This document shows, in pieces, positions 22,605-33,937 of a stretch of DNA of 64,000 bases (the first letter of the stretch is position 1; every line of letters starts with the position of its first letter). A program made the translations under genes and the position numbers. This DNA is from Mesostigma viride (Eukaryota; Streptophyta; Mesostigmatophyceae; Mesostigmatales; Mesostigmataceae): positions 62,001 through 126,000 of the forward strand of contig RPFO01000244.1 of the NCBI GenBank assembly GCA_009746045.1, given 5' to 3'. The notes under the pieces were generated by a model. That model had not been told where the DNA came from. It was given only the letters and a program-made list of their open reading frames with translations, and ran no database searches.

Positions 22605-23365
22605 GGTGAGGCCGGCGGTGTCATGCAAGCTCTCAAGGGCGTTGGCGGTGGCTTGAAGGCGTTGGTCGAGGTCGAGGAGCTGGGCTTTGATGTCGGCAGT
22701 GGAGGCGGAAATGGCAGTGGAGGTGGAGGCGGCGGCGGTGGAAATGTGAGGAAGTTCAGCAGTCAGCGTGCCGCCGATTGCTGCTATGTCGGCAGCAAGG
22801 GGGGTCGTACGTGATGCTGAAAGGCTTCCGTGAGGATGGAGCGGAGGGTGGGGACGGAAAGGGATGGAGCCCAGATCTCGCCGTCAGAGCGCTGGAGAAG
22901 GGAGTTGAGGATGGCGTGCTGGAGATGGGGGCGGACGCAGCCGGACAGCTGGTAGATGTCGGCCCAGCGGCTGCCGGCCGGGCCGAGGAGGCGATTGATG
23001 GAGTGGAGATGGAGGCACAGGTCGTAAAGCGAAGCGTAATCCCCGAAGAAGATGCAGCGCATAGCATCGGTCGGAGAAATGGTGGCCCAGTCGTAATCTG
23101 CGACCTTGAAAGGCCGGGGCCGAAAGCTCGGTTCTGGGCGTGAAGACCCTCCTGTGTCGTCGGCTGGGCGGGTGCGCTTGGGGTCAGGCGATGCAGATGG
23201 CGAGGCGTTAAGCCCGGGGGGTTGCTGGACGACCACCAGTGCACGACTAGTGTCATCGCCGCCTGCCGGACCTGATGGCGAAGCTGCAGCCTGAGCTGCA
23301 GACGTATTTTCATTGCCGAGCGCAGCCGCCAGGCTGCGTTGCGTCGAGGCGCGTTTGTTCGCCAT
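22605..23365 (-). pseudogene. 5' part of a coiled-coil gene, frameshifted
   Basis: Starts at the ATG at 23365. The first 80 residues are Ser/Ala/Pro-rich and end in a basic KRTRP patch. A globular region with WATISPTDAMRC, YDLCLHLHSINRL and WADIYQLSGCVRPHL follows. At 22795-22802 a run of six C (minus strand) ends the frame; with a seventh C the protein would continue as an Ala/Thr-rich helix with IKAQLLDLDQRLQATANAL, a clear heptad coiled coil, up to the hAT-like insertion. So it is disrupted twice: a one-base loss and a 1.33-kb insertion. The frameshift could be an assembly error in a homopolymer. Family not recognised. Confidence 0.6.
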
Positions 23366-23539
23366 ATATTGCGTTTTAGATTCGGAAAATTATATCAGCA
23401 TGTGCGTCTTAGAAAGACGAAGCGATTGTGATATTCACGGCTAAAGTCGGTGCTCAAACGTGAAAGTTATGAGCTCCGACAGCCATGGCTACCTCGTGGC
23501 CGGAATTTCGTGTCTTGTTGATGCCATGCCGTGTTGGAC

Positions 23540-24085
23540 GGGAGCTATGGCCGACCTATACCTCCAGCTCCGGCAGACCAAGGCGGGCCAGCCGGTTTAC
23601 TGGAAGGGGGCGGCCATCGTCTACGTCGGCCACAAGCCCTGGCACGCGATCCCCGGCCGCGACCCCCGAGACTCCAGACGCCCCAGCTTAGGGGAATACA
23701 GAAGCAGTAGTGTAGAATAGTTAGACCGTGGCCTTGTACATGCCCGCCTACTACAGGCACTATACAAGCTGAGGCCTAGCATTTTTAGTCATGTACATGT
23801 GTGCCTATGATGAGCCACCCTCCAGATGATGCCTAGCTTTATTTCATTAAATGCAGTGCCCATGCAGGGAGTCACTCTCTGCTGAGAAGCCATGCCCAGC
23901 TAGCTCTTGTATATAGCTATGCTGATCTTTCCCCCCATGACAGGCTCCCCCTTAGCTGGGCATAGCTTGGTAGCTCATGGGGCTGCAGGTGCCCTGGTGC
24001 ACCTAGAGCAAGGGTCGTTTACATTCCCACCCTTGCAGGAGGTAGCTTAGAATGTATTAAAAGCCATATGCCCATTCTCTGGGAT
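23540..24085 (+). mobile_element. LINE fragment: ORF1 C-terminus and 3' UTR (left half)
   Basis: Encodes the end of a LINE ORF1 protein (WPTYTSS / LYLQLRQTKAGQPVYWKG, then HKPW), followed by a 3' UTR shared with copies near 46-49 kb: CATGCAGGGAGT...CTCTGCTGAGA, GTGCACC...GAGCA, and TGTATTAAAAGCCATATGCCC...CTCTGGGAT. It breaks off at 24085 where the tyrosine-recombinase element begins and resumes at 34366. Confidence 0.75.
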
Positions 24086-24296
24086 ATTTGGTGAGCTATG
24101 CTCATTTTATCTATGACTAACCTGCTGAGCGGAGAATGCAACGCCGTATAGCACCAAAAGAAAAAATAATTTTAGAAAAAATATTTTTTTGTGCTGGCAC
24201 CCGTACCCCAGCCACCCAGGTAGGGGTTGGCTGGAGAGGTGGTTGCTATAAAAGGTGGGCTTCCATTCCAGGGAAGCAGGTTGTTTCTTTTTGCCT
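24086..24296 (+). repeat. Split direct repeat A1
   Basis: Matches 33938-34149 almost base for base (one extra A in A2). It contains TATAAAA at 24247-24253, a probable promoter for the element. Confidence 0.9.
24247..24253 (+). promoter_or_regulatory. TATA box of the tyrosine-recombinase retrotransposon
   Basis: TATAAAA in A1, about 115 bases upstream of the first gag ATG at 24365. The same box is in A2. Confidence 0.55.
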
Positions 24297-24364
24297 GAGA
24301 ACCTCAAGTGACCACATCACAAAAAACAAAACGCAATATAACACATCAAGCATTATAACCCACC

Positions 24365-25474
24365 ATGACCTCAGTGACAGCCCCAGAGCGAAATTTCATA
24401 GCAAAGCTCAAGCAAGAAGCCAGGGAGGGATGCACCCCAAAGGAGGCCGCAACTGCGGTCCAGAAGATCCTAGGGGAGGGGCAATTTGGCTAGAGCGGAT
24501 CCAGAAGCTCAATCCGGGGCGTGCCAAGAACGTCATGGACGTGTTGGAGAAAAGGGGGTTTGTCAGCGACTGGGATGGGGAGGATCGGCCCTGGCCGATG
24601 TGCCGTAGCAGCGCAACTGGGGGAGGCTATTGCAGAGCCGGATCCACCAGTGTCAGCAGGTGGGGTGGGAGCTGGGGGTGTTCCCCCTTCGGCAGGTGGA
24701 AGCGGAGGGGCGGGGCATGGTGGACCGGGCGCTGGCGAGGAGGATGGCGCCCCTGGGGCGATCGACCAGGATGTGGCGGACCTAGACCGGAACATAGGTC
24801 GGTTGCTGGGGACCGAGACGGGGTATGGAACGCCAGCGGGAGGGCTTCCATCGCGCCCGGGCAACGCCCGCACTGGCGGAGATATTGGCGACCTGATATC
24901 GGATATGTCGAAGCTGCTGGACCAGGCAAAGACTCCAGCAACTGCAAGCCCAGCCGCAGCGGCGACTGCTGGCAGGCTGGCGCGCACGAAGGGGGTGGCG
25001 CTGAGCGGGCATGCAGTGCTGGTCCTGGTGAGCAACATGCTGGAGGCGGTGCTGCCGGGGATGCTGGACTACGCAGAGAGCGTGGGGGGGAAGTCAATCC
25101 GTGCATCGTTAATGCTGACGATGCACGGCAGCTCAGCCAGCGGGGAGAGGAGGATGCTGCTCCTGCAGATGGCAGGAATTCTGGACACGATGGTGACAGA
25201 ATTTGGCTACTGGGCCACGCCACGCTCCGAAGTAATTCTGGAGCTGGCAGCAGCCGTGTACCTGGCAAAGCTGATCACGGCATGCCAGCTGGTGGATATG
25301 GGGTCGACGGGTTGGAAGGGGACTCCGTCAGCAATGCTGCCATTCCAGGAGGGTGGAGCAATGCTGGCGTCTCCGGCGGTGCGGGCGGCGATGAGCATGG
25401 GGAAGCTGCAGCACAAGCTGGAGCAGGGTCCCGGCAAGAAGGGGCAGGGCGGCCCGTCCAACAACAACAAGTGA
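24365..25474 (+). pseudogene. Gag-like ORF1 of the tyrosine-recombinase retrotransposon, frameshifted
   Basis: From the ATG at 24365 a plausible protein begins (MTSVTAPERNFIAKLKQEAR) but meets TAG at about 24490. The next coherent segment (LERIQKLNPGRAKNVMDVLEK...DWDGEDRPWP) is in another frame. A third frame takes over at about 24590 and runs to 25474: an Ala/Gly/Pro-rich linker, then a helical domain (GHAVLVLVSNMLEAVLPGMLDYAES, RRMLLLQMAGILDTMV, ELAAAVYLAKLITACQLVD) and a basic Lys/Gly/Asn tail. Two frameshifts make this copy defective unless short introns or programmed shifts operate. I infer a nucleocapsid role from position only; no zinc knuckle is visible. Confidence 0.55.
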
Positions 25475-27425
25475 GGGAGCGGTGCCTTCTTCCACTACCT
25501 CTTCCAGCACCCCTGCCACCTCGTGACTGGTGGCAGCAGGTACGCTCAGGCCGTAGGCGCGATAGGATGAGTCGGGCTTTTAATGCTCGCACACTAGCCT
25601 GTCAGACGGTTAGGGCGTTAAACTGGATGGGGGGGGGGGGCGAGACCCGCCTGCTGTAGATTCTGCCCGTGTGCCCGGGCCTCTGCAGCAGGCGGCCCTA
25701 GATGGGATCGATGATGCTTGCAGGTCCTTTGTCCGCCGGAACGGTGGTTCCGTAGCGGCAATGGCAGGATCTGTAGTGGATGGGGGTGAATATGCTGAAG
25801 GAGCCCCTTACGAACCGTTAGTGGCCGCACGCTTGGCTTTGCCTGGTCCGGGGGAAGGTGGCCAAGTGGATGTGCTGAACTTACTACCCCCCTCTTGGGG
25901 AGCAATTTTGAATGATGAGAGTAGGATGGTACGGACGCTGAGCCCAGCAGAGCGGATCTTGCAGAAGTCGATGCGGATCTCGCGGGGGTGTAGCATGGAG
26001 GAGTTCGCGCGGGTTTGCACGGTGTGTGTGGAGAGGGGGATTTTGGGTGGATTTTTTGAGGAGGAGCCGCCTATGGTGAACGGTACTTTTGGGGTCGGAA
26101 AGCCCGACGGCCGTATACGGCTGATTGTGGACAACCGGCGTGGCAACATGCCACTACCAGATCCTATGCCCGCTTTTTTACCACACCTTGGCGTGATTTG
26201 CGATTTGCCCACGCGCGCTGGGGAGGATGTTTTTGGGGGCGTATCAGATTTGGATTCGTACTACAACAGACTCCGCCTGCCAGTTTGGATGCGGCGGTAC
26301 TGTGCGTGGATGCCGGTGTGGTCGGATCTGGTGGGCCTGAGTGGGGCTCGTCGGAAGGTGTGGCCGTGGATGTTGTGCTGGCCAATGGGCAACAAGCTGG
26401 CCGTCGCCGTGGCCCAGTGTGTGCATCAGTCTGTGTTGTACCGCTGTGGCCCCAAGCCGCCGTTGGAGGCTAGTCGTGGGCTGAGCATCAACATGTCCGC
26501 GCTGATCCTGGTGGCGGAGGCCAACGAGGCGGGGGAGACCGTCCGGCTGAGGCTGGAGGAGGACCCTGCTGCGCCCTTGGCGCCCTCGCCGTGCTTCGAA
26601 TCTCGGCAGGATCTGGAAGGTATGCATGCTGTGACGATCGATGACCTCCATTTCACCCACTGTGCGTCGGTGGATGGGGTGAATCAGCAGCTAGATCGTG
26701 TTCAGGCTGCCTACGCCGCTGTTGGGCTGGTGCAGAAGTCTGACAAGGTGGTACGGGCGACAGCAGAGCAGACTGGTGTGCAGGCGGTGGGTGTCATTCA
26801 CCAAAGAGATGGTGACGTGGTGCCTGTTCCTGAGCGTGTGGTGGCAGTTATCGCTGCTACTCATAGAATCTTAGATCGCGGGTTTACATACTACCGCGAA
26901 CTTAGTTCTGTGCTTGGGAAGTGGGTGTGGATGCATCTGCTGTGCCGCCCCATGCTTTCGGTGTGGTCTGAGACGTACCGGCTGCTAGCAGCCATGAATG
27001 CCTCCCTGCCTGGGCGCCGCTGGCGCCTCCCTGCGGGGGCCCGCCAGGAGCTTCAGGCGGCGATCGACCTGGCCCCCTTTTTGAGGGCGGCCAGGGCCCG
27101 GCCCCTTTCTGACCGGGTCGTCGCAAGTGATGCGAGCGGCTCCGGCGGTGGGGTGGTCTACAGGGACCTGCCTGGGGCCGATTGTGCCCGGCTGGCGACC
27201 CGGCGCGAAGCGCGGGGGTGGCGGACGACAGCTTTAACGTCTGGGGAGGACTGGGACCTGGAGCGCATGGAGGAGGGGGACTACAGCCTGCTGGATAGTG
27301 GCCACTGGCGTACGGCACTGTCCTACCGGTGGCGGGGGCAGCCTAACCACATCAACGTCAAGGAGGCGATTGCTGCGACACAGGGGGTCGAGTGGTCGTG
27401 CCGGACCAAGGCGTGTCGAGGTAAG

Positions 27426-28034
27426 TGTTAAAAACTGCATGCAAAAGATGAGCGTATTGGAGGAAGATCTTGGACCTTTTGTACTCGGGTTTTTGTATTA
27501 TGAAAATATGAATTACGTAGTGGTAAAGCAGGTGGCCAACAAGGCCTTCCCAACAAGGGAATCCCAACAAGGGCGACGACTCTATTCCAACAAGGATCGA
27601 ATTCCAACAAGGAGCCCAACAAGGGCTAGAATCGGACCAACAAGGTAAACTTCTCGTGCACCATGAGTCACCTATATAGAAGGGACAAAGTCCTTCAGTG
27701 GCGGCTACACTGTTTGCTGCCGTTGATCCATTACAGATCGTACGGTACAAATGAGCAAACTTTTCACCACAAGTGACGGAGACCAACATAAGTTGATACG
27801 ACGTTATGGCATGCGGGGACTAAGCCACAGCGCCTCCTAGGCAGCGCCAGAAAACGTACAAAGGTTCACTATAGAAATTCATGCGACCACTAGCAAGTCA
27901 CAGCACTCGAAGTACAGTTGAAAGATATATTAATGCCGATTTATACTACATCGGACTTTGAAATTGTACCATGAAAATATTGCTCATAAACGAACAGCTA
28001 ATGGGCACAACCAGGATAGTCAAAAATCCTGACA
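27426..28034 (-). repeat. 3' LTR of the minus-strand Copia element
   Basis: On minus it reads TGTCAGGATT...TTTTTAACA. It contains a cluster of CCAACAAGG-type nonamers (27537-27650). It differs from the other LTR by an insertion near 27597 (GGATCGAATTCC versus GGAATTCC) and by a small change near 28015. Confidence 0.9.
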
Positions 28035-28984
28035 CCCCCCTTGCACATAGCAGGTAGTAATAAAACAAACTGTTTCTCCCCCCCCTCTCACTTGGAGGCA
28101 CAGAACTTGTCTACATGCAGAAACCAGGGGGAAGCTCTCCCACGTCCTCAAGGACGTCTCCAGAGGTGAAATGTGCAGTACCACCCTGCTTCCCCTTCCT
28201 CAGCTCGGGGTGCTTGTTCCAGCATCGGTCATGAGTGTGACCGGCCAGTCCGCTTGCAGTGTGAACAGGTGAGAGTCTTGCTGGTTGTAAGGAAAACGCT
28301 CTCGTCCAGATCCTCCTGGCAGTGGGGACAGGCGACCTGGGTGTTGTAGGCGCTGGTGTTGCTGGATGAAGATGCATTGATGCGGTTAACTCGTAGATGG
28401 TCGTCGGCCTTGAGAACTGCCGCCTTGTAGTCCCTCCATGAGATGTCGACAGGGAGGTTATAAGCTGCCAGGACAGGGCCGTATACCGCTGGAAGGCGTC
28501 TGCGGTGGCTCGTCACCAGGATGGAATCATGAAGCTTGTTATTGCTCAGCTTGTTGTATTCGAGATACTTCCTCTCCATCTCGTTGAGGTGGGCTGCCAC
28601 CTTCTCTACTGGCACCTTTTCAGTTGCCAGCAGTTCCTCAAGCGTCGTCGCCTGGTGTGTAGAGGTGGTCTGGTCATGGCCATATACGTCAACCAGAATT
28701 GCCCACGCTTCGTGAAGTAAGCCGTTTGGGGCCAGGGCTGCGTGCAGAGCTGCAGTCCCGTTTAAAGCTGACAAAAGAGATGCATAGCCGAGGCGCTGTT
28801 GCGACTCGTTGATGACGCCAGTGCCCTTCAGGGCATCCTCAAATCCAATAGCCCTCAGGGTCCCCTCAACCTTGAGTTTAAAAACAGGGAAATCGTTCAG
28901 TCTCTCGCCATCAAAAGACAAATGCTTCAGTGCACCCAACACTGTACCCTCCTTGATGCCTCGAGCGACAGCTGGAGCGGCCAT
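28035..28984 (-). pseudogene. gag: Copia Gag with frameshifted zinc knuckle
   Basis: Translation from the ATG at 28984 gives a Copia Gag (UBN2 type): SFDGERLNDFPVFKLKVEGTLRAIG near the start, an ALNGTAALHAAL helix, and NEMERKYLEYNKLSNNKLHDSILVTS, the region expected to make capsid contacts. A CPHCQEDLDES pair and the knuckle CSHCKRTG follow; the frame then stops at 28229. A shift near 28240 restores HTHDRCWNKHPELRKGKQGG and ends at ELPPGFCM, the same motif that precedes protease in the other Copia element. So the knuckle itself carries the break. The true 3' end is the stop near 28111. Confidence 0.75.
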
Positions 28985-29027
28985 TGAAAAACGATTGAAA
29001 AGAAAAAACTGGCGTACTGTGAAAAAG

Positions 29028-29411
29028 CTACGCACTAACTGTAGTATAGTGTTCCACTGTGGCAGTCCGAACCAATTGCCAGTCGTACAGCATGTCGTTT
29101 ACAGTGCGCCAAATTTCGGCATCATAGGAACGGACTCCAAAAGATGAATCGACAAAGGTAACAAAGATTGGGTATTCCGGATCAGGCTGATTCCGCTGGC
29201 GGGTAAGGAGGCGCTCAGTCTTCGTGTAAAGATAGTTGATGACGTCTCGATAGATGAAACGGTTGCCTTTATATACGACGCGTGTGGCTACGCCCCCCAA
29301 CTCAACAGCTGAAAAATAAACCTCGACAAACTGGTCCGGATGCGGAATGGGATGAAAAGCCCCACCTACTCGGATGAGACGAAATGGCTGACTCGTGAGA
29401 GTCGTGTTCAT
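29028..29411 (-). CDS. Extra ORF between primer site and gag in the Copia element
   Basis: A 127-codon frame beginning 55 bases after the LTR and ending 44 bases before the gag ATG. Composition is that of a folded protein (RLIRVGGAFHPIPHP, VEVYFSAVELGGVATRVVYKG, YRDVINYLYTKTERLL, PEYPIFVTFVDSSFGVRSYDAEIW), beta-rich with aromatic residues. It is not Gag, protease, integrase or reverse transcriptase, and I recognise no family. The frame is also open upstream into the LTR, to 29480. Position suggests a first cistron read before gag. Confidence 0.55.
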   Translation of the reverse strand: MNTTLTSQPFRLIRVGGAFHPIPHPDQFVEVYFSAVELGGVATRVVYKGNRFIYRDVINYLYTKTERLLTRQRNQPDPEYPIFVTFVDSSFGVRSYDAEIWRTVNDMLYDWQLVRTATVEHYTTVSA

Positions 29412-29465
29412 CACAGGAAGGTCTCGAGAGACCGAATACAAAGGTAACTCGTCATCTCGATACCA

Positions 29466-30073
29466 TGTTAAAAACTGCATGCAAAAGATGAGCGTATTGG
29501 AGGAAGATCTTGGACCTTTTGTACTCGGGTTTTTGTATTATGAAAATATGAATTACGTAGTGGTAAAGCAGGTGGCCAACAAGGCCTTCCCAACAAGGGA
29601 ATCCCAACAAGGGCGACGACTCTATTCCAACAAGGAATTCCAACAAGGAGCCCAACAAGGGCTAGAATCGGACCAACAAGGTAAACTTCTCGTGCACCAT
29701 GAGTCACCTATATAGAAGGGACAAAGTCCTTCAGTGGCGGCTACACTGTTTGCTGCCGTTGATCCATTACAGATCGTACGGTACAAATGAGCAAACTTTT
29801 CACCACAAGTGACGGAGACCAACATAAGTTGATACGACGTTATGGCATGCGGGGACTAAGCCACAGCGCCTCCTAGGCAGCGCCAGAAAACGTACAAAGG
29901 TTCACTATAGAAATTCATGCGACCACTAGCAAGTCACAGTACTCGAAGTACAGTTGAAAGATATATTAATGCCGATTTATACTACATCGGACTTTGAAAT
30001 TGTACCATGAAAATATTGCTCATAAACGAACAGCTAATGGGCACAACCAGGATCTAAGTCAAAAATCCTGACA
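29466..30073 (-). repeat. 5' LTR of the minus-strand Copia element
   Basis: 608 bp, matches 27426-28034 apart from small indels; followed by GTAAG. Confidence 0.9.
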
Positions 30074-30419
30074 GTAAGCGAGTCGTCCGGCTCGTGGACT
30101 CCAGTGCTGTGGTGGGGGCGTTTGTCAGAGGGCGGTCGTCTTCCTACCGCCTCAACCAGCTGGTTCGGCGCTACTGCGCTCTGTCACTGGCTGGCGACAC
30201 GCAGAGCCACTGGGTCTGGGTGGCTACCGACCACAACCCAGCTGACAAGGCCAGTCGGCGTGGCGCTTGGATTCCTGACTTGACCCGGTGTGGTGACGTG
30301 CATCCCAACCCTGGGCCTGAGGGGGCGCGACGCCCTCGGGACTTGGCACTTCTGGAGGGCACAGTCAACCCTGTGTCTACCTTGCCAGCGTACCGGCGTG
30401 CGGCGGCTGTCTACGTGGC

Positions 30420-31256
30420 GTGGGCGCCACCTCAGGCCCTGTCGACCCAGCTGACGCGGAAGCCATTTTCTGTGAGTGGATTTCTGCTGTCTACCATGCC
30501 AGAGGCGGGCGGGGGCGTACCTGATGCCAGCATGCCAAGGCCTGTCTGCACCTGTACTACCCCGACATTGTTCGGAATTGGGTACTGGCGGACCGCCTGC
30601 TAGCAGGTTGGCAGCGGCTTGTTCCGGCTGTCAGCCCTCCGCCTATGCCCTGGCGCCTTTGCTATTTCACTGCCCTGTTGCTAGTTTCCCGTCGACAGGT
30701 GCATTTGAGTGCGTTGATTATTATTGCTTTCCAGCAGTATTTACGCATTAGCGAGGCGCTCGGGCTGCGGGTTCGGGATGTGGCTCATCCCGGCCACCCC
30801 CTTCTCGAGCCAGGGCCCATGGTCGGTGCCCTTGTGCTGCGCAACCCCAAAACTGCGCAGGGGGCGGCCCAGCACGTCCTCGTCCGGGATCCACTTTCTT
30901 TGTGGCTCCTGCGACGTCTGACGGCTGGCCAGCCCCCGGATGCACTCCTCTTTCGGGGCTTAACGTACAGCCAGGCTAGGCAGCAGTGGGAGGCTGTGCA
31001 GGCCCGCATGGGCATCGCAGGGATGTTTTCTTTTCACAGCCTCCGGCATGGGGGGGCGACGCACGACGCCATCGCTGGCGAGTCGCCGGAGGCCATCCAG
31101 CTGCGCGGCCGGTGGGCTTCGGCCCTCTCGGTCACGCGCTACATTGGCCTCCACCGCAGCCTCCTGGGGCGCGACATCCCACCCGCCCTCTGGGCTCAGG
31201 CCCTGGGTTTTGACCCAGCGGCTTTCCGGCGCCACTTCGGTGGCGTCGAGTTTTGA
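30420..31256 (+). pseudogene. Tyrosine recombinase of the retrotransposon, one in-frame stop
   Basis: The catalytic domain reads from about 30645 to 31256: first Arg in QQYLRISEALGLRVRDV, the H-x-x-R box in FSFHSLRHGGATH, a Trp in LRGRWAS in the second-His position, and the nucleophile in TRYIGLH. These are the five expected positions of a tyrosine recombinase. The same frame is open upstream from before 30420 (DPADAEAIFCEWISAVYHARGG) except for a single TGA at 30522-30524, and continues as CQHAKACLHLYYPDIVRNWVLADRLL, a coherent N-terminal domain. This frame is -1 relative to the RNase H frame that it overlaps. So the copy needs a -1 shift or separate initiation plus stop suppression, or it is inactive. 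Confidence 0.8.
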
Positions 31257-31338
31257 CGTCCTCCTGTTTTTATCTCTCATCTTTTAGCTATCAACTGACC
31301 TCACCCTTGTGTGGGAGGTCAGGGGGGAAATGGTTTAA

Positions 31339-33625
31339 GGGGAGGGGACACCCCTAAAGGGCACTTTTCTGGAAACCATACCTATGCATGTGCTAAAAAT
31401 CCAATTATGATTGGGGACCATAAATATGATTAAAAAAAAAAATTCCAACCACTTGGGGGGGGTACTAGCCCCCACCAGATGCCGGTTACGCGCTAAAAAT
31501 AGAAAAAGACGCTACTTTTGGCATATTTTCCCTAGGACAATGGGCAAACATATTTGGACCAAATCATATATTTCCATATAGTTCCCCCACTTTTGAGAAA
31601 GTCTGCCTAATTTTGAGCACAAAACACTGATGTTTAGACACATTGATGGATTTTCCCGCAAAAAGGGTACTTTTTTTCACCAAAAAAAATAAAACAAATC
31701 ATAAACACATGGGATCATGCCATATCTTATATTTTCAAATACTAGAGAGGGGGGGACATGCAGCCCCAAATTTTCAGGTCATTCTGACAAGCGCAGCCCT
31801 ATTTGATGGATATTCCTAGATTGCCACCTGTGACGAAGCTAAGGGAGGTTTTAGCTAGTATTTAACCACACCAACACCCCTTTATACATCTAAGCCTCAT
31901 GAAAACTGGCCAAACCACATACTACCATTCTCTGCACATATGGTACCTCCTATGTTCAAGGTTTGACGCCATTCTGACAAGAACTGCCCAAGTTACAACC
32001 ACTCCAAGACGGCCACCCATGTAGACGCTACAAGGAAATTAGAGTAACCATTTAGCCACACTAGCACCTCCTTCTTCATCAAAGACATCTGCAAACTGAC
32101 CAAAGCACACATAATCAACTCTTGCACGCTGACGGCAACGCATGCTCAATGTGGGGGGTCATTGCGACAAGAACTGCTCAAGTTGATGGGTTTCCTATAT
32201 GACCACATGACAAGGCGCTAAGGACCACTCAGTAAGTTAGTAGCCCCACAGTGCCACTTCATATGCCATCCAACATGCACCAAAACCATGCTGAGTATGT
32301 TTACAATGTACAAAGGGGTGGCCACGCACCTCATATGTCTTCATCATCCCTCCAGCATGGCCAGCCTTGTAAATATGTGCATAGCCTTGACGATGGTAGC
32401 CCTAACATGCCTAAGCAGTATTTCCTATGTTTCTCCCAGGTTAGAGTGTAAGGTTGATGCCAACCAAGCTAATCAACACAACAACACCTCCTAAACTGTC
32501 CTCCCCGGCATGGATGACAAACTGGGACTATGGAGGGCAAGGAACCAAGTAGGAACATGGTATATATAGCTTGCATGCAGTCATGCATGTCAACCATGGT
32601 TGGCTCAGCACATTGTAGTCTTGTCACGTCATCATCACAAAGGAAAGCTCAAACAACCATTGGTGCCAGCTATCTACATGCAGTCACACAAATGCAATAT
32701 CTCCAACATCATCATCACTATAACACTTCCATCCCTGCACGATAAAATGCAAAGAAACCATTGGCGGCCCTTCACCGCATGAGCGCTGTGATGCCGCTGC
32801 GGCCTGCGAAGAGAGGGTGCGTCACTCTCAAACAACAAGAAGCGTCCATACGCACAACATCCTTGCCAGAACACGTTTTATGAAATGCCTTATACCTTCC
32901 CGAAGAGCTACAGGCTGCGACTGAAGCGGCCCTGATCACGACATCAACGAAAACAATCTAAAGCTGCCAGGTATTCGACAACACAACGGCAAGCGACGGC
33001 GAGCTAGCTGGCGGAAACTGCCCAAAAAGAACGCAAAAAACCTCGAACGATGAGCTCATAGAAGAAAGCACCGATAGCAGATAACATTCGCGACAAAGCT
33101 GTACCTTGCCCTCGTAAATCCCTCGCCCAGGCGCGCAACAACAGCCGTTCTTCCATGGACAGGTCAGACACGCAATGCGCAGGTCTGAACAATTACTTAC
33201 CGATAATGGCCGAAAATCTGGCAAAAAGCACCAGCTCGGTTAAGAATTCGATGCAACCGATATTAATGCCTGCTTCACGGTCAGAACAGCCCCCCAAACC
33301 GCTATTTTACAGCCGCTATCATGAATTCTATTTCATTCCGCGCGACCAAAAAATTCAGATTACCCCCCGTGCCGATGGCATAAAAAAACAACAGCGATAT
33401 TGTAAACCAGCTGATTTCCGCCGCAAACTAACATCATATACTCATCTCCTTTTAGATTCGAGTAAAATTTTTGCATTTCGCCTGCCCTAGTGTGGTAGTT
33501 TCGCCTGAACGCAGTCGCCATGGCCACTTCCGCAAGGGGTGCGCGCACCGTGCACGTGAAATTTGTGACCTTCGGCTCCGGCGCGAATTTTTTGGCGCCA
33601 AAAAATTCGGGGGTGTCCCGTCCCC
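31339..33625. mobile_element. TTAA-flanked DNA element 1 (2287 bp)
   Basis: Flanked by TTAA (31335-31338, 33626-33629). The 16-bp ends GGGGA(G/C)GGGACACCCC are inverted repeats with one mismatch. No transposase frame; the interior is AT-rich with short frames only. Near 33515-33575 it has a CGCCATGGCCA...TTCCG...GCACGTGAAA string resembling a conserved piece in the two other TTAA elements. TTAA duplications occur in piggyBac and Kolobok superfamilies; which applies is open. Confidence 0.7.
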
Positions 33626-33741
33626 TTAACTAACCCGAGGGTGAACCTGGGTTGGGACAAAGTACCCCCATAGCTAGGTAGTTTAAGTTTTCTTTTTTGC
33701 ATGTCCTACGTATTTTCGGCTGTTAGCCATGTAAGGAGATG

Positions 33742-33937
33742 TGGGTAGAGCAGGGGCACAGCTGCTGTGGGCTGGCCCTGCACATTCACATAGTGTGCTC
33801 ACCCTAGCATACAGATGGCCGTGTTGCCATCTGGTAGACATGTCTGTGTTTTTCCACCGTATAGAGCTAGCACACATATTGTAATAAATTTGATGTTTTG
33901 TGGTGATGCATGCAAAGCAAGGCAAGGCCAGAAATGG
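33742..33937 (+). repeat. Split direct repeat B1
   Basis: GGGTAGAGCAGGGG...GCCAGAAATGGAT, matching B2 at 34173-34365 apart from a 16-base segment present only here and an 8-base GGTGAGAT-type insertion present only in B2. Confidence 0.85.

Larger units (their letters stand above)
27426..30073 (-). mobile_element. Non-autonomous Copia LTR-gag element on minus strand
   Basis: Two nearly identical LTRs (27426-28034 and 29466-30073) flanked by GTAAG (27421-27425, 30074-30078). On minus the primer site TGGTATCGAGAT follows the 5' LTR directly, and a G-run precedes the 3' LTR (GGGGGG TGTCAGG). The 1.43-kb interior encodes an extra upstream ORF and a Gag with a zinc knuckle but no protease, integrase or reverse transcriptase. 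LTR differences are a few small indels, so it is recent. It interrupts the RNase H of the tyrosine-recombinase element. Confidence 0.9.
25671..30603 (+). pseudogene. pol: Reverse transcriptase-RNase H of the tyrosine-recombinase retrotransposon, split by a Copia element
   Basis: Codons 25671-27425 hold a DIRS-type reverse transcriptase: finger motif RLIVDNRRGNMPLPDP (about residue 150), motif A SDLDSYYNRLRLP (about 190) and a catalytic TIDDLHF (about 321) in place of the usual Y-x-DD. RNase H follows, with VVASDASGSGGG at about 482. At 27425 a Copia element with GTAAG duplications interrupts. The frame resumes exactly in register at 30074 with the third RNase H segment (LVDSSAVVGAFVRG) and the family signature TDHNPADKASR, and ends at 30603. 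The last 60 residues overlap the recombinase frame and may be read-out past a shift. The split is the only break I see in the reverse transcriptase itself. Confidence 0.8.
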
